DNA of 64,000 bases, from the NCBI RefSeq assembly GCF_905171775.1, contig NC_053494.1:192829544-192893543 (forward strand). Direction: 5' to 3'. This document shows positions 43,530 to 55,224 of the stretch, one piece after another. A model generated the notes under the pieces. It searched no databases. It saw only the letters and a list, made by a program, of their open reading frames with translations, and was not told the DNA's origin. The position numbers and the translations under genes were made by a program. This DNA comes from Rana temporaria. Its lineage: Eukaryota > Chordata > Amphibia > Anura > Ranidae. The stretch's first letter is position 1; every line of letters starts with the position of its first letter.

Positions 43530-44248
43530 GGGCCAGATTCACAGAAGAAGTACGCCGGCGTATCTACTGATACACTGGCGTACTTTCAAATTTGCTGCGT
43601 CGTATCTTTAGTTTGAATCCTCAAACCAAGATACAACGGCTTCTGGCTTCGATCCGACAAGGAGTACGGCTTCGTACGCCTTCGGATCATAGGTGCAATA
43701 CTTCGGCGCCCGCTGGGTGGCGTTCGCGTCGTTTTCCGCGTCGGGTATGCTAATTAGCTTTTTCCGGCGATCCACGAAGGTACACGCGGCCGTCGCATTC
43801 TCTTACGTCGTCGCTAGTCGGCTTTTCCCGGCGTATAGTTAAAGCTGCTATTTTGTGGCCTATAGTTAGACTTGCCATGTTAAAGTATGGCCGTCGTTCC
43901 CGCGTCAAATTAAATGTTTTATTTATTTTTTGCGTAAGTCGTCCGTGAATAGGAAAGGACGTAAGTCACGTCGAAGGTCAAAAAATGACGTCGGTGCGAC
44001 GTCATTTCGCGCAAAGCACGGCGGGAAATTTCAAAATGGAGCATGCGGGAACGCGCCTAATTTAAATGATTCACGCCCCCTACCTGGATCATTTGAATTA
44101 GGCGGGCTGGCGCCGGAGGGATTTACGCTACACCGCACGCAACTTTACAGGCAAGTGCTTTGTGAATCAAGCATTTCCCCTTAAAACTTGCGGCGCGTAA
44201 CGTAAATGCGATATGTTACGCCGCCGCAGATGTACCTGAATCTGGCCC
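43530..44248. mobile_element. GGGCC-family MITE, copy 9
   Basis: Begins GGGCCAGATTCACAGAAGAA and ends CTGAATCTGGCCC, flanked by TGT at 43,527-43,529 and 44,249-44,251. It inserted exactly at the 3' end of the Tc1: removing it restores CACTG followed by TA. Confidence 0.9.
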
Positions 44249-44326
44249 TGTATGTCTTAGTATAATTCACTTACTGTTCAGGATTCCTTAATGACAAAAG
44301 CTCTCGTAGGGTCCCCCAAGTATCTT

Positions 44327-44551
44327 GGGCCTCTTTCAAACTGATGCGATTTCACCGCCCTTTTCAAGGGTGACAAATGTGGATGAAAATTATTCCCCAT
44401 TAAATCCTATGTAACTGTTCTCACTGCAGGTGTGTTGCACTTTGAAAAGTCCAGCATGCTGCATCTTTAGTGCAGTTTTTCAAAAACAAATCAAAGGGCA
44501 CCTTTGTAAGTCAATGAAAATGCATCAAAAGCACATCAGTGTGAAAGGGCC
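44327..44551. mobile_element. MITE with GGGCCTCTTTCAAAC ends
   Basis: Begins GGGCCTCTTTCAAACTGATG and ends CATCAGTGTGAAAGGGCC. CTT is duplicated at 44,324-44,326 and 44,552-44,554. 225 bp. Same 3-bp duplication style as the GGGCC family but a different interior. Confidence 0.82.
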
Positions 44552-44717
44552 CTTCAACCTTGCATTTATATCAGCTGCATAGCTGGTCCTTTCTCAGCCA
44601 CTGAGTCCATTATTATATCTAATATCATTTAGATTCTATTTATAATCCTTAAAAGAAAGATGGAATGCCTGCCACAAGCCTGTCTGTCAGGAGATCTAAT
44701 TTAGTTGCTGCAGTTAA

Positions 44718-45091
44718 AGAAGAACTTCAGTCTGCTCACATAATTTGTAATAAAAACATCTTTGCCATTCTGAAGCTTCCCTCCAACCACTTTGCATATT
44801 ATTTTATATATACTGTGATTCTGTACTTGCCAAATATGCTGCAGAAATCTCCCTCTTACTGAGTCTGGCTGCAATAATTTTAACTGTGGGCAGCTGAAGT
44901 TGCTGCTTGTTCACTTCCTGGATTTACACAGAGGCACACCTCCAGCTCTGCAGCCCTCATTGGCCCTCTTATGACTCACTTATGACTCACCCCTCCCCCC
45001 CCTTCCTGGAAAACACTCACGAGAGTGTTAAAAAGGGAGTAATTAATATTATTCCCTTTCTGCGCAGATGGGTGGTAGAAATAAAACAAAA
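44718..45091 (+). repeat. TTAA-type element, left part
   Basis: AGAAGAACTTCAGTCTGCTC after TTAA at 44,714-44,717 is a common anuran TTAA element start (recall). The right part is displaced by the MITE at 45,092 and not recognised beyond it. Confidence 0.5.
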
Positions 45092-45724
45092 TACTGTGTA
45101 TACCTGAGTATAAGCCGAGTTTTTTAGCACATTTTTTGTGCTGAAAATGCCCCCCTCGGCTTATACTCGAGTCACCTTTTTGTGCCTGATCTCCCGGATT
45201 TTGGGGACCTGGTACCGGCCGGCTGTAGGTTCCCTGGACCCCAAACTTGGCACACGTGTAGCCCCACTCATCCTCCTACAAGTGTGCAAAGTTTGTTATC
45301 TGGGGGACCTACGACCGGGGAGCACCGATTTTTTAAAGCCGGGCACCCCTTCCATAGACTCAAATGTTAAGCGGTCATTTCTCCGGTGACTTTGGGGACC
45401 CGGTACCGGACCCCAAACTTGACACAGATGTAGCCAAATTTCTCCTCTACAAGTGTGCAAAGTTTGTTGTCTGGGGGACTTACAGCTGGGGAGCAACAAT
45501 TTTTCAAAGCCGGGCACCCCTTCCTTAGATTCCCATGTTAAACACCAGTCATGGGCACAGTGAGGCATGGGCACAGTGAGGCATGGACACAGTAAGGCAA
45601 AGTGAGGCAGGCAGATGGACACCCTAGGCTTATACTCGAGTCAATAAGTTTTCCCAGTTTTTTGTGGTAAAATTGGGTGCCTCGGCTTATATTTGGGTCG
45701 GCTTATACTCGAGTATATACGGTA
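45092..45724. mobile_element. MITE with GAGTATAAGCCGA ends and internal duplication
   Basis: TATACCTGAGTATAAGCCGA at the left pairs with TCGGCTTATACTCGAGTATA at the right. Sub-terminal copies (CGGCTTATACTCGAGTCA) recur inside at 45,157 and 45,627. A ~170-bp unit beginning TTTGGGGACC is tandemly duplicated at 45,200 and 45,391 with one ~17-bp deletion. Confidence 0.8.
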
Positions 45725-46620
45725 ATCTGGTGGAGCTGCTCGTTATAAAGTTGTGAAAAAACAGTGAATAAAATATAATGTGATAAACTGCACACCCTAT
45801 AATCAATTCCTTTGTTTAAAGTGCATACAATGCAATAATACAACAAGGTGTATAACCACTGGAATCACTCCAATGAAAAAACATTAAGTGAATGAAACAC
45901 TGAATCATAAACACAATTGTAAGTAAACTGTGATCAAACTTATGAATTCATTGGTTTAATAATGAACCACAAATCATTGATTGAAAAGGGGAAAATAAAA
46001 TGGGACTTTTAGATGAGGCCAACTATATGTACCTCCATCCCCGATATTTAGAAATTCGAGAAACAAAGATTTTGGACTTTGCAAATCAGTGATGTCCAAA
46101 ATCCCAAAGGATAAGTGAATAATTTAAGTCCAAAAAATTCCATCCAACATTTTCCAGTGAAGCAGTGATTTCATTCATCCAATGAATGGGTGACTGTAGG
46201 AATCCTCCACCAACACCAATCACTCAGCCTACCCACCAGATGGAGATGACCCCTATTACAGAGATCATAACAGCATTGAAATAAGATATTCTGAAGATCT
46301 GTGTCAGCAAACCCAGTAATACCTCAAATCGAACATTTGGGGGGATGGTCACACGAATCCGGATCAGACATAAAGCAAGGAACAATCTCCCATGGTGAAG
46401 TATATCATCAAAAATGTACCGTATTAAAAAATGACTCTCAAAGACAATCCAACAAGGATAAAATAAAAAAAGAACAGATGGATGCGGGGACGCTGTATGC
46501 ACTCTAGCTGCATTCCACTGTGGCGGAAGTGATGTATCACGCTCGACCACACCCAATGCGTTTCGTCAGCACGTCTGACTTCATCAGGGGTAACAAGAGT
46601 GATAGAGAGAGTTGTGCATG
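45725..46620 (-). mobile_element. Penelope-like terminal region with hammerhead
   Basis: A long AT-rich non-coding block ending (minus-strand start) in a well-preserved hammerhead at 46,548-46,594. No reverse transcriptase frame. Attribution to Penelope-like elements rests on the known association of such elements with minimal hammerheads in vertebrates. Confidence 0.6.
46548..46594 (-). ncRNA. Hammerhead ribozyme, best-preserved copy
   Basis: The minus strand reads GTTACCC, CTGATGA, a stem II GTCAG-ACGTG-CTGAC, GAAA, CGCATT, then GGGTGTG. ACCC pairs with GGGT to form stem I. Both catalytic core boxes are exact. Two departures: one extra A between CTGATGA and stem II (shared with 59,637), and ATT in place of the family's GTC cleavage triplet, although NUH is still satisfied. 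Helix III is minimal (CGC/..), as in dimer-acting retroelement hammerheads. Confidence 0.75.
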
Positions 46621-47486
46621 ATGTCATAAGCCTAGACTTTTTTCCAGACTAGACACTGTATAATGTATTTACTGGCAGAAAAAAATGTTTTACTATCCAA
46701 AGTTAAAACAGCAAGGGCAGAAGATTTAATAGATGGGAAGATGAAAAAATTGCTGAAGTTCCGCTTTAAGTAACACCAGTCTCGTCCCTCCCTCAGCCTT
46801 TCACTGGACAGTGAAAGGAGAAGCAGCAGATTGATGAGCTCATCTGTCTGTCACTCTGATTTCTTCTATCCTTATGTTTCTTGTTAGCACATGAGCACTG
46901 CAACACAATGGGCTTGTGGTGCTTCTTCTCCACCTCCCAGCCTGAGATTTATTGTACAAGAACTGGAAGAGAAAAAAAAATACAGAGCTGCATTAATGTC
47001 TTATATTTTCCTGGAGTTCAACTATTATTATTATTTTATTCTAAACGAGAATGGAGTTTTTTTTCTCTCACTACACAAGGAGTTAAAAGGGTTCAGGTGT
47101 TAAAAATGATGCAGCGTGGCAGCCATGCCATCATCCATGTCCTTATCAACTCCAATAACATTCCCAGCATTGGTCGCTGTTCACTGGCTCCTGTTGGCAG
47201 TTGGCATTTGGCTCTGGAATACCATAGAGCAGTGCTGGGCCAGGGAAATTGTGTGCTGCAATAACATAGTAGTGAGAAGGATAAAGAGACAAATGAGAGA
47301 CAGTTCTCCTCATTGGTGCTGTGAAATCAATGAGATGTGTGCGCAGCAATGTCTGATGTGTACACCATGGAGTATAGCTTGGAAATATGATTCCCAGATT
47401 GCTGGCTCACCAATGTATTTTTTTGCATAAACACACTTTATATCCACTATATGACAGTGGAGGTTTGTGGACACTTGACCAACACA
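46621..47486. other. Unassigned, with TTAA-type remnant
   Basis: TGAAGTTCCGCTTTAAG near 46,754 resembles the right end of a TTAA MITE. The remaining sequence, including open frames at 46,881-47,264 and 47,116-47,430, shows no domain or repeat border. Confidence 0.35.
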
Positions 47487-47835
47487 CCTACTGTATGGCC
47501 AAAAGTATGTGGACACCCCTCCAAGTTTCTAAGTTCAGGTTTTCCCAATGAGGGTTTGGTTGTTACTACAGCATGCAAAGACATCTTTGACAATTATGCG
47601 GTTTCATCCTTGTGGGAAAAGTTTGGGGAAGGCCCTTTTCTGTTACAGCATGACTATGCTCCATGTACAAAGCCAACTCTGTAATGGCTTGGTGTGGGGA
47701 ACGTGAGGGTCCTGCACAGAACTCTAAACCTCAACCCTGCTGAACACCTTTGGGATAAATTGGAGTGCAGATTTCAAGCCAGGTCTTCTCATTCAACATC
47801 AGTATCTAACAAACGCTCTTTTGGCTGAAGGGAAG
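47487..47835 (+). pseudogene. Internally deleted Tc1-type transposon
   Basis: TATGGCCAAAAGTATGTGGA is the 5' terminus of a fish/frog Tc1 lineage. It is followed after ~50 bp by the C-terminal transposase: FGEGPFLLQHDYAP has the second catalytic Asp, and NPAEHLWDKLECRF the third acidic residue, in different frames. Most of the coding region between terminus and C-terminus is deleted, so this is a deletion derivative. Confidence 0.8.
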
Positions 47836-48127
47836 ACGTCATTTCCGTTGCCGAGTCCAACGCACGCTGGATGCGGCATTTCCTGGATTTGATCCTTGCA
47901 TTGTAATATTTTTTTTTTTTATTGTTTGTTTATACGTTTTTCAAGTCATACAAAAGAAGATACACAGGAATCATTAACAGTTTGAAAGAATGACAGGTAT
48001 ACATTGTCTAAGCGAACTACCAAGCACATACAATTTGTATAGGAATGGCGATGTGGATGAACAGTTACCTTGAGTGGGATATAGAAAATCAATCCCATTA
48101 AAGAAAAGTAGAGAAGATAAACACATA
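47836..48127. other. Unassigned, with poly-T
   Basis: A poly-T run at about 47,911-47,922 followed by unassigned sequence could be the A-tail of a minus-strand retro-insertion. Comparable sequence resumes after the MITE at 48,827. Confidence 0.3.
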
Positions 48128-48826
48128 GGCCCAGATTCACAGAGAGCGGCGTATCTCTGTGCGGGCGTAGCGCATCTCATATGCGCTACGCCGACGTAAC
48201 ATAGAGAGGCAAGTACAGTATTCACAAAGCACTTGCTCCCTAAGTTACGGCGGCGTAGCGTAAATGGGCCGGCGTAAGCCCGCCTAATTCAAATTAGGAA
48301 GGTAGTGGGCGTGTTGTATTAAAATTAGCCGTGACCCCATGTAAATGAATTCCCGAACGAACGGCGCATGCGCACGCATGCTCAGAATCACGTTGAATTT
48401 ACGCCCTAAGATACGACGGCTCAATGGCGACGACGTGAACATAACCTACGCCCAGCCCCATTCACGTACGACTTACGTAAACGACGTAAAATCCGACGGC
48501 TGTTCCGACGTCCATACCCTAAATGACTTAGCTATTTGGTGGTTTATCTTTACGCCGGACGTACGCCTTACGTAAACGGCGTAGCTTACTGCGACGGGCG
48601 CAAGTACGTTCGTGAATCGGCGTATCTAGGTTTATTTACATATTCGACGCGTAAATCAATAGAAGCGCCCCTAGCGGCCAGCGTAAATATGCACCCAAGA
48701 TAGGACGGCGTAGGGATAGGAAGCCAAAATTCAGGCTTATCTCATTACAAGAATAAGGCGCATAGATACGACGGCCCATCCATGGACTTACGCGGCGTAT
48801 ATAAAGATAAGTCTTTGTGAATCGGC
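48128..48826. mobile_element. GGGCC-family MITE, copy 10, decayed right end
   Basis: Begins GGCCCAGATTCACAGAGAGC. The right end reads GTGAATCGGC, with several terminal bases missing relative to GTGAATCTGGGCC. CpG-rich interior with ACGTACGACTTACG. Target duplication not resolvable. Confidence 0.75.
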
Positions 48827-49542
48827 TAATAGTAATACACAGAGATAGAAATCACCCGACCTGTCCTCACAGGGGTCATAGAGGCAACATAAACATACTG
48901 TAAAACCCACCAAAAAGATCTGCACATAGAGAGCTATGGATAACGTAAAAGCTCACAAGCATACGTAGGCACTTGATGATAACTAACTTGGTTCATTCCC
49001 TTCAGACCCATGCACTGATTCATCCCACACTGACCACGTTTCAGCAAATTTCTGCCCTGTACCCTCCACTGTAGCCGTCAGTTGTTCCATTCGTGATATG
49101 CGATTTTTACTTCTCTGCTTTGTAAGTACCAGCCTAACATTTGCGCAATAAACACTTGTCAACTGTTCTTCACTATTAGTCCCCTTTTTTCTATTTTTGG
49201 TGATATTACCTTCATATGACCAGCACATTGGGGGGAGATCTCTATTGGATCCTTCTGTGAATTAGCATTTGTGGCCAGCGATTCAGCTTGAGTGGCATTT
49301 GGACTGAAAATCCAGGGGTCCATTCAATTTGGTAAGTGGGGACACAGGAGGGGTGTGTGTCACACCTTGAAGTATGGAGCACCATTGCACTTTTACAGAT
49401 TGGAGCACAAAAGCACTTTATATATGGGACGTTTCACATATTTACATATTTTCACATTATCATTTGATTAATTTTTTACACTTGTTTGATTTACTCATGA
49501 TCCATATATTTTTGTAAGCACTGTAGTATCTTACTTTTATGT
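48827..49542. other. Unassigned non-coding stretch
   Basis: The minus-strand open frame at 48,983-49,228 has no recognised domain. No repeat ends seen. Confidence 0.3.
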
Positions 49543-49546
49543 TTAA

Positions 49547-50066
49547 AGTGTTACTAAACCCAGGAGCCTATATTCACTATTTCTGGTCTCCCACAGTACA
49601 CAGAACATGAAAATGTAACTATTTTAGTAAATATAAACTGCTAAATACCTTTTCTCATCAGCAGTATATAGCAGTCTTGTGACTTCTATCAGTGTCTGGT
49701 TAAAGCTTGCAGGAGAAGTTTTCATTCTTCTCTGATTGTACTATGAGGCTACAGGACCCCCCACCCTCTGTCTGGACAGTGCTGATTGGCCCTGTGCTGA
49801 TCACATGCACCCTCTTAAGAAACAAAATAAATTCTCTAGCGCTATACACCAAACTGAGCATGTGCAGCCTGACTCCAAAGGCTCTATTCTATCAGGAGAT
49901 GGATTAAGGACAGTGGAAGAAGGGGAGGGTCAGAGAAGATATGATCAAATAGTCTTTTTACACAATGCAGAGGATTAACCCCTTAGGTTCCATAGTGAGT
50001 ATAACAAGCATGCATTACCGCATATACAGTACAGACTGGTTTTACTTTTGTGGGTTTAGTAACACT
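49547..50066. mobile_element. TTAA-type MITE with GTGTTACTAAACCCA ends
   Basis: Begins AGTGTTACTAAACCCA after TTAA (49,543-49,546) and ends TGGGTTTAGTAACACT. The right flank is TCTAA, so the right TTAA has mutated. The plus-strand frames at 49,707-49,978 show no domain. Confidence 0.82.
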
Positions 50067-50103
50067 TCTAAGGATACATTCACTTTAAAAAAAAAAAAAC
50101 ATA

Positions 50104-50539
50104 GTTTTTCCTGACGAGATTCCTGGCAAGAATCTCTTGTTGGCCGAGTTTACACACGGCACAATGGCACGAACGCGGTGATGTCATCGACTACGACGAG
50201 CATGCTCTCGTCACATTCAATGCCGTCGCTGCCATCTTGCTTCACCCTACCTATGCCTTGGAAGCTACGCGCATGCGTCAGTCATTTAGAGCATGTGCGG
50301 ATTTTCATGGAGAGGTAAGTATACACACGCTCGGGTTTCTCGGCAGGAAAACACTGCCGAGAATCTCACGATGGGAAAATGGAGAGCAGGTTCTCTATTT
50401 TTCTCTTCTAGATTCTGGGCAGTTTTCTTGAAGAGAAACCTCAAAGCCTCGTACACGCGCTCGGTATACTCGGCAAGAACCAGCAAGAAAACTGCTGGCA
50501 GAGCTTTCTTGCCGATAAAACCGTGCGTGTGTACGAGGC
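50104..50539. mobile_element. GTGTACGAGGC MITE, left end missing
   Basis: The right end CGTGCGTGTGTACGAGGC is intact. Internal hairpin words CAGCAAGAAAACTGCTGG and a donor-like GAGGTAAGTATACAC at 50,312 match 59,735-59,964. The left begins inside the family consensus after an A-run. Confidence 0.65.
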
Positions 50540-51311
50540 ATCACTCCCAACTCTTGTTGTTGGGATAACTCTGAAATGTAGGATTTCCCCTAACCTTCTG
50601 TTTTAATGACCGTGATCAAAAAGACAAATAGAGCAGTAAATGTCCCCAGCAGTAATAAAAGGATGACAGAGTGTCTAAAATGTACTGCTTTTTCCAAACT
50701 TTATCCTACTTGAATAAAAAAAAAAAGAGATTTTTTTTTTTGCCTTTCTGTACACATTAAATAAAGGAACCTGGTGGATATGGGTAACATCTCGTTTTGC
50801 TCAATTAATTATAAATTAACCACCATATCTAATTCATATGCACATTTCTACATGTACACAGATAGCAGGGTATATATTCCCACATGAACCTCAGTCTGTG
50901 TTGTGTAATTATTTACCAGTACACAGTCTGTCACTGATAATGGACTGCATGCATACAGTCTGTAATGTATACACAGCTACTTGAATACAGCCTGCCATGT
51001 GTAAATAACTAAATATGTGCATTTTGTAAAGAATACATACACAGTCAATAATATTGGCTGGTCTGTAATAAAGATTGTACGTATCTTCTTGTTTGGAAAT
51101 CAGTGCAGACCTGTCTTCCTATAGGCGCACAGTCTGTGTCGTAGACATGCTAGCATGTAATGCATACTGTACACATCAGCATCAGTCCACAAAGGAGTAA
51201 TGCATAGGACGCTGTCATTGCTATTCAGTTTTGCTCATTTTAATAAAAAAAAATCCAATCTACTTATATGTAAACCTTAAAGTTACCCTGTGCCCAGACT
51301 ATGCACATGAA
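50540..51311. other. Unassigned AT-rich stretch
   Basis: Contains scattered ACACAGTCTGT-like words (50,929; 50,965; 51,127), a possible diffuse repeat. No gene. Confidence 0.35.

Positions 51312-51386
<75 letters not shown>
51312..51386. repeat. TA microsatellite, about 37 units
   Basis: A continuous AT/TA run, followed by A-rich sequence. Its alternating Tyr-Ile open frame is an artefact. Confidence 0.97.
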
Positions 51387-51387
<1 letters not shown>

Positions 51388-51720
51388 TAAAAAAGCAAAA
51401 AAAAAAAACACTTTAAAACAAATCCTTACTCACCTCCGTAGCTATGGGCATTGTGGCTATCCATGTCCTCACATTACACAACAGGTACTAAAATCAAAGT
51501 TCTTTTTTTTTTTTTTTTTTTTGCTCTTTATTGCAATAAAATATTGAAATCCTGCCAGCCCTCTAATGTAATTAAATAGCAGGTATTTCTAAGTTGTAAA
51601 CTGACTGAAACCAACTTCAAAGTCTTTGCTGTAATCTAGGAGGATCTTTGAGAATTGATTACTTCACAGTACAATAATGATTATGAATTGGAGTGGCACA
51701 GGGTTTCTAAAACTCCAAAA
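51387..51720. other. Unassigned, with poly-T
   Basis: A poly-T run at 51,504-51,522. No gene or repeat border seen. Confidence 0.35.
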
Positions 51721-52052
51721 GGCCCATACACACAATAAGACTTTTTGACAACAAACTTCAAAATAAGCAGGTTTTCAAAAAAATCCGACCGTGTGTTCGC
51801 TCCATTGGACAAAAGACAAAGATTCGCTCTGCAAATGGACAAACTTTTCGGCAACAAAAGTCCTACGGTGCAAAGTCCTGCCACGTGTAAAGAAATCCAT
51901 CGGACTTTAGTCCAAAGTACAAATACGCATGCTCAGAACCAATGTTAAAATCAACCAACAATAGCAGAAGTTGACCAAAGGGTGGCGTTAAAGAGCAGAA
52001 AAACCACATGATTTTTGAAAAGTTTGATGAAAAAGTCCTGTCGTGTGTATGC
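51721..52052. mobile_element. MITE related to the ACACACG families
   Basis: GGCCCATACACACAATAAGA at the left faces GTCCTGTCGTGTGTATGC at the right. Interior GACTTTTTGACAACAAACTT and AAAAAGTC words are inverted. Target duplication not clear. Confidence 0.6.
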
Positions 52053-52456
52053 ATACCAAGTTCACGGGCAAGTGCAAGTGAAAATATCTAACTATAAGTT
52101 TTTTTTTTTTTTTATTTAAATGTAGATTAAATACCGTCAAAATTATTTGATTAGTTTAAAAACCTTATACTGCATATTCGTTAGTGTAAATGGAAAGAGT
52201 ATAACGGCCTCGATCAAGATGTGTTATAATGGCAGGTAAAAGTGTTTTCATGAATTTCTTCTTCAGGACCACTATAATAGCTAATTGTAGTTATATACAC
52301 CAATCAGCCATAACTTTATGACCAGTCACCTAATACTAAGTAGGTCCCCCTTTTGCTAACAAAACAGCCCTGACCCATCAAGGTGGATGTCAGTAGACCT
52401 CTGAAGTGGTACTGTGGAAACTGGCACCAAGATGTCAGTAGCAGATCCTTTAAGGC

Positions 52457-52639
52457 CGCGTACACACGATCGGTCCAAACCGATCGTGTGTGGGCCCCAT
52501 CGGTCAGTTAACCTTCGGTCAAAAGAATGAGAACTTGCTTTAAAATTTAACCAATGGACGCCTAACGGATAGGTCATAACCGATTGTTAGTATGCAAAAG
52601 CATCGGTTAAAAACCTGTGCATGCTCAGAATCAAGTCGA
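52457..52639. mobile_element. Left half of a PIF/Harbinger-like MITE
   Basis: GGCCGCGTACACACGATCGG after TTA/TAA, then the same order of words as 4,632-4,860 (TTAAAATTTAACCAATGGAC; AGAATCAAGTCGAC). Stops abruptly at GTCGAC. Confidence 0.75.
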
Positions 52640-53285
52640 CTTGATTGTTTTGGTATCCACCAAACAAGATACGACGGCATCTGTGTTAGATCCAACAGGC
52701 GTACGCCTTAGTACGCCGTCGGATCTAAGATGCAATTTTCCGGCAGCCGCTGGGTGGCGTTCCCGTCGTAATCCACGTCGAGTATGCAAATTAGCTATTT
52801 CCGACGATTCACGAACGTACGAGCGGCCGTCGCATTCTTTTACGTCGTTTCCGTTTGGCTTTTTCCGGCGTATAGTTAAAGCTGCTATCTGGTGGCGTAC
52901 TCAATGTTAAGTATGGCCGTCGTTCCCGCGTATAATTTTGAACATTTTACGTCGTTTGCGTAAGTCGTCCGTGAATGGGGCTGGACGCCATTTACGTTCA
53001 GGTCAAAAACAATGTAATGCGACGTCATTTGGAGCAATGCACCCTGGGAGTTTTGACGGACGGGGCATGCGCAGTTCGTTCGGTGGACGCGCTTAATTTA
53101 AATGAAACATGCCTCCTCCTCGCTGCATTTGAATTCTGCGCCCTTACGCCGCGAGAGATACACTACGCCACCGTAACTTACGGCGCAAATTCTTTCAGGA
53201 TTCAAAGATTTGCAAAGTAAGTTACAGCGGCGTAGCGTATCTTACATCTGTGCCGGGCGCAGCATAGGTATGTGGATCTGCCCCC
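52640..53285. mobile_element. GGGCC-family MITE, left end missing
   Basis: Starts inside the family consensus at CCAAACAAGATACGACGGC and ends GTGGATCTGCCCCC, a mutated right terminus. Interior words match copies at 9,523 and 29,918. Fused directly to the preceding fragment. Confidence 0.75.
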
Positions 53286-53450
53286 TAGTGTTTACACGCC
53301 GGTGATGTCACCGTAAACGATGCACATTTAGGAGATATTTACTGTACCTACAGGAAAGCCTTAGTATAGACTTATCTGGAAGTACAAGACAACAAGGGGA
53401 ATATACTACCGCTTTAATCTGTCAGTGGTAATAACGTTATGGCTGATCTG

Positions 53451-54016
<566 letters not shown>

Positions 54017-54189
54017 ATTTCAAGATGTGTGTGTGTATATGTATGTCCCCTTTTCTGACTTTACAGTACATGCAGCTAGAGAGGTCAGACATTGTTTATT
54101 TGAAAACTTTTTTATCGCTTTTAAAAAAAAAATGAAATACTATAATTTATTATTTATAGTCTGGACCCTGGTGCGTTTAAAGTGTCTGT

Positions 54190-54445
54190 GAGCCATATAG
54201 TACCAAAATTATTGGGACGTCTGCTTTTACACGCACGTGAACTTTAATGGCATCCATAGGGTTCAAGTTGGCCCACCCTTTGCAGCTATAACAGCTTCAG
54301 CCCTTCTAGGAAGGCTGTCCACAAGGTTTAGGAGTGTGTCTGGGAATGTTTGACCATTCTTCCAGAAGCGCATCTGTGAGGTCAGGCACTGATGTTGGAT
54401 GAGTAGCACTGGGTCGCAGTCTCCGCTCTAATTCAGTCCAAAGAT
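54190..54445 (-). pseudogene. Tc1-type transposon 3' fragment
   Basis: The minus strand encodes the last part of a Tc1 transposase (HLWTELERRLRP..., then TSVPDLTDALLEEW), followed by its 3' sequence with TTGGCCCACCCTTTGCAGCT on the plus strand. Same lineage as 47,487-47,835, but different in the retained region. It stops at about 54,445 before the catalytic domain. Confidence 0.78.
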
Positions 54446-54724
54446 GTTTTTCCCCCGCGTTCAGCTTTAATCCTTAACTATGTTTTAACTATGTTGGAAA
54501 TTATTTTTAAATTCCTAATCTAGGTCCACAAAGCTTGCTAAACTAAAAAATGTTGCGCTGCTGGTGCCACAAGACTGTGTGACAAACACAGTAAAACAAT
54601 AGAAAGGTTCATGAGCTTCGATGTGTGTAGGACAGCCCTTTAAATTAAATGGGCTGCCCTACCTGTGAAAAAACGTACATTTGTGCGACCACTGGCATTG
54701 CGCTATAGTAGAGTAAATGGAGGC
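54446..54724. other. Unassigned non-coding stretch
   Basis: An inverted pair AGGACAGCCC / GGGCTGCCCT lies near 54,631-54,660. No gene. Confidence 0.35.
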
Positions 54725-54728
54725 TTAA

Positions 54729-55224
54729 AGTGATACTAAAGCTTCAAATATATATATTTTTTAAATAACAAACATGTCATACTTACCTCCACTGTGCAGC
54801 TAATTTTGCATAGAGTGGCCCCGATCCTCGTCTTCTGGGGTCCCACGGTGGCTGTCTCGGCTCCTCCCCACTTCTAAAAACTCCCTCTGGGAAGCTGTCT
54901 CCCAAGGGGGTTACCTTGTGTGCGCGCTCCCGAGTCCTGTATTTGGCATCCATAGCCGCCCACTACAGGACTCGGCCCTGCCCCCCAGCCCTCACGTCAT
55001 TGGAGTTGATTGACGCCAATGGCTGCGCTGCTATCAATCTATCCAATGAAGAGCTGAGAAGACCGAGCAAAGGAAGAGCGCGTTCGCGACACAGGACTTT
55101 CCAGGGCTCAGGTAAGTAAAATGGGGGAGGGGGGGGTGTTGGGGGGCCGGCAATCATCACTTGTTTTTTCACTTTAATGCAAAGGATGCATTAAGGTGAA
55201 TAAACATGAACCTTTACAACCCCT
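54729..55224 (+). mobile_element. TTAA MITE with splice-donor motif, copy 2
   Basis: Begins AGTGATACTAAAGC, ends CAACCCCT, flanked by TTAA at 54,725-54,728 and 55,225-55,228. It carries CAGGTAAGTA at 55,109-55,118 and, on the minus strand, a donor-like complement (TACTTACC) at 54,780-54,787. Relative of 5,725-6,161. Confidence 0.85.

Larger units (their letters stand above)
52288..53450 (-). mobile_element. Vertebrate-wide ATCAGCCATAAC transposon remnant, interrupted
   Basis: The left end CACCAATCAGCCATAACTTT is inverted at the right, as AACGTTATGGCTGATCTGTG (53,432-53,451). 52,288-52,455 carries GTAGGTCCCCCTTTTGCTAA and CCCTGACCCATCAAGG, known to me from fish and frog copies. The middle is replaced by chimeric MITE sequence (52,457-53,285). 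Superfamily not assigned. Confidence 0.65.

Noticed and set aside
48983..49228. Processed pseudogene next to poly-T
   Set aside because: The poly-T at 47,911 and the minus-strand frame are separated by a MITE, and I recognise no parent gene.
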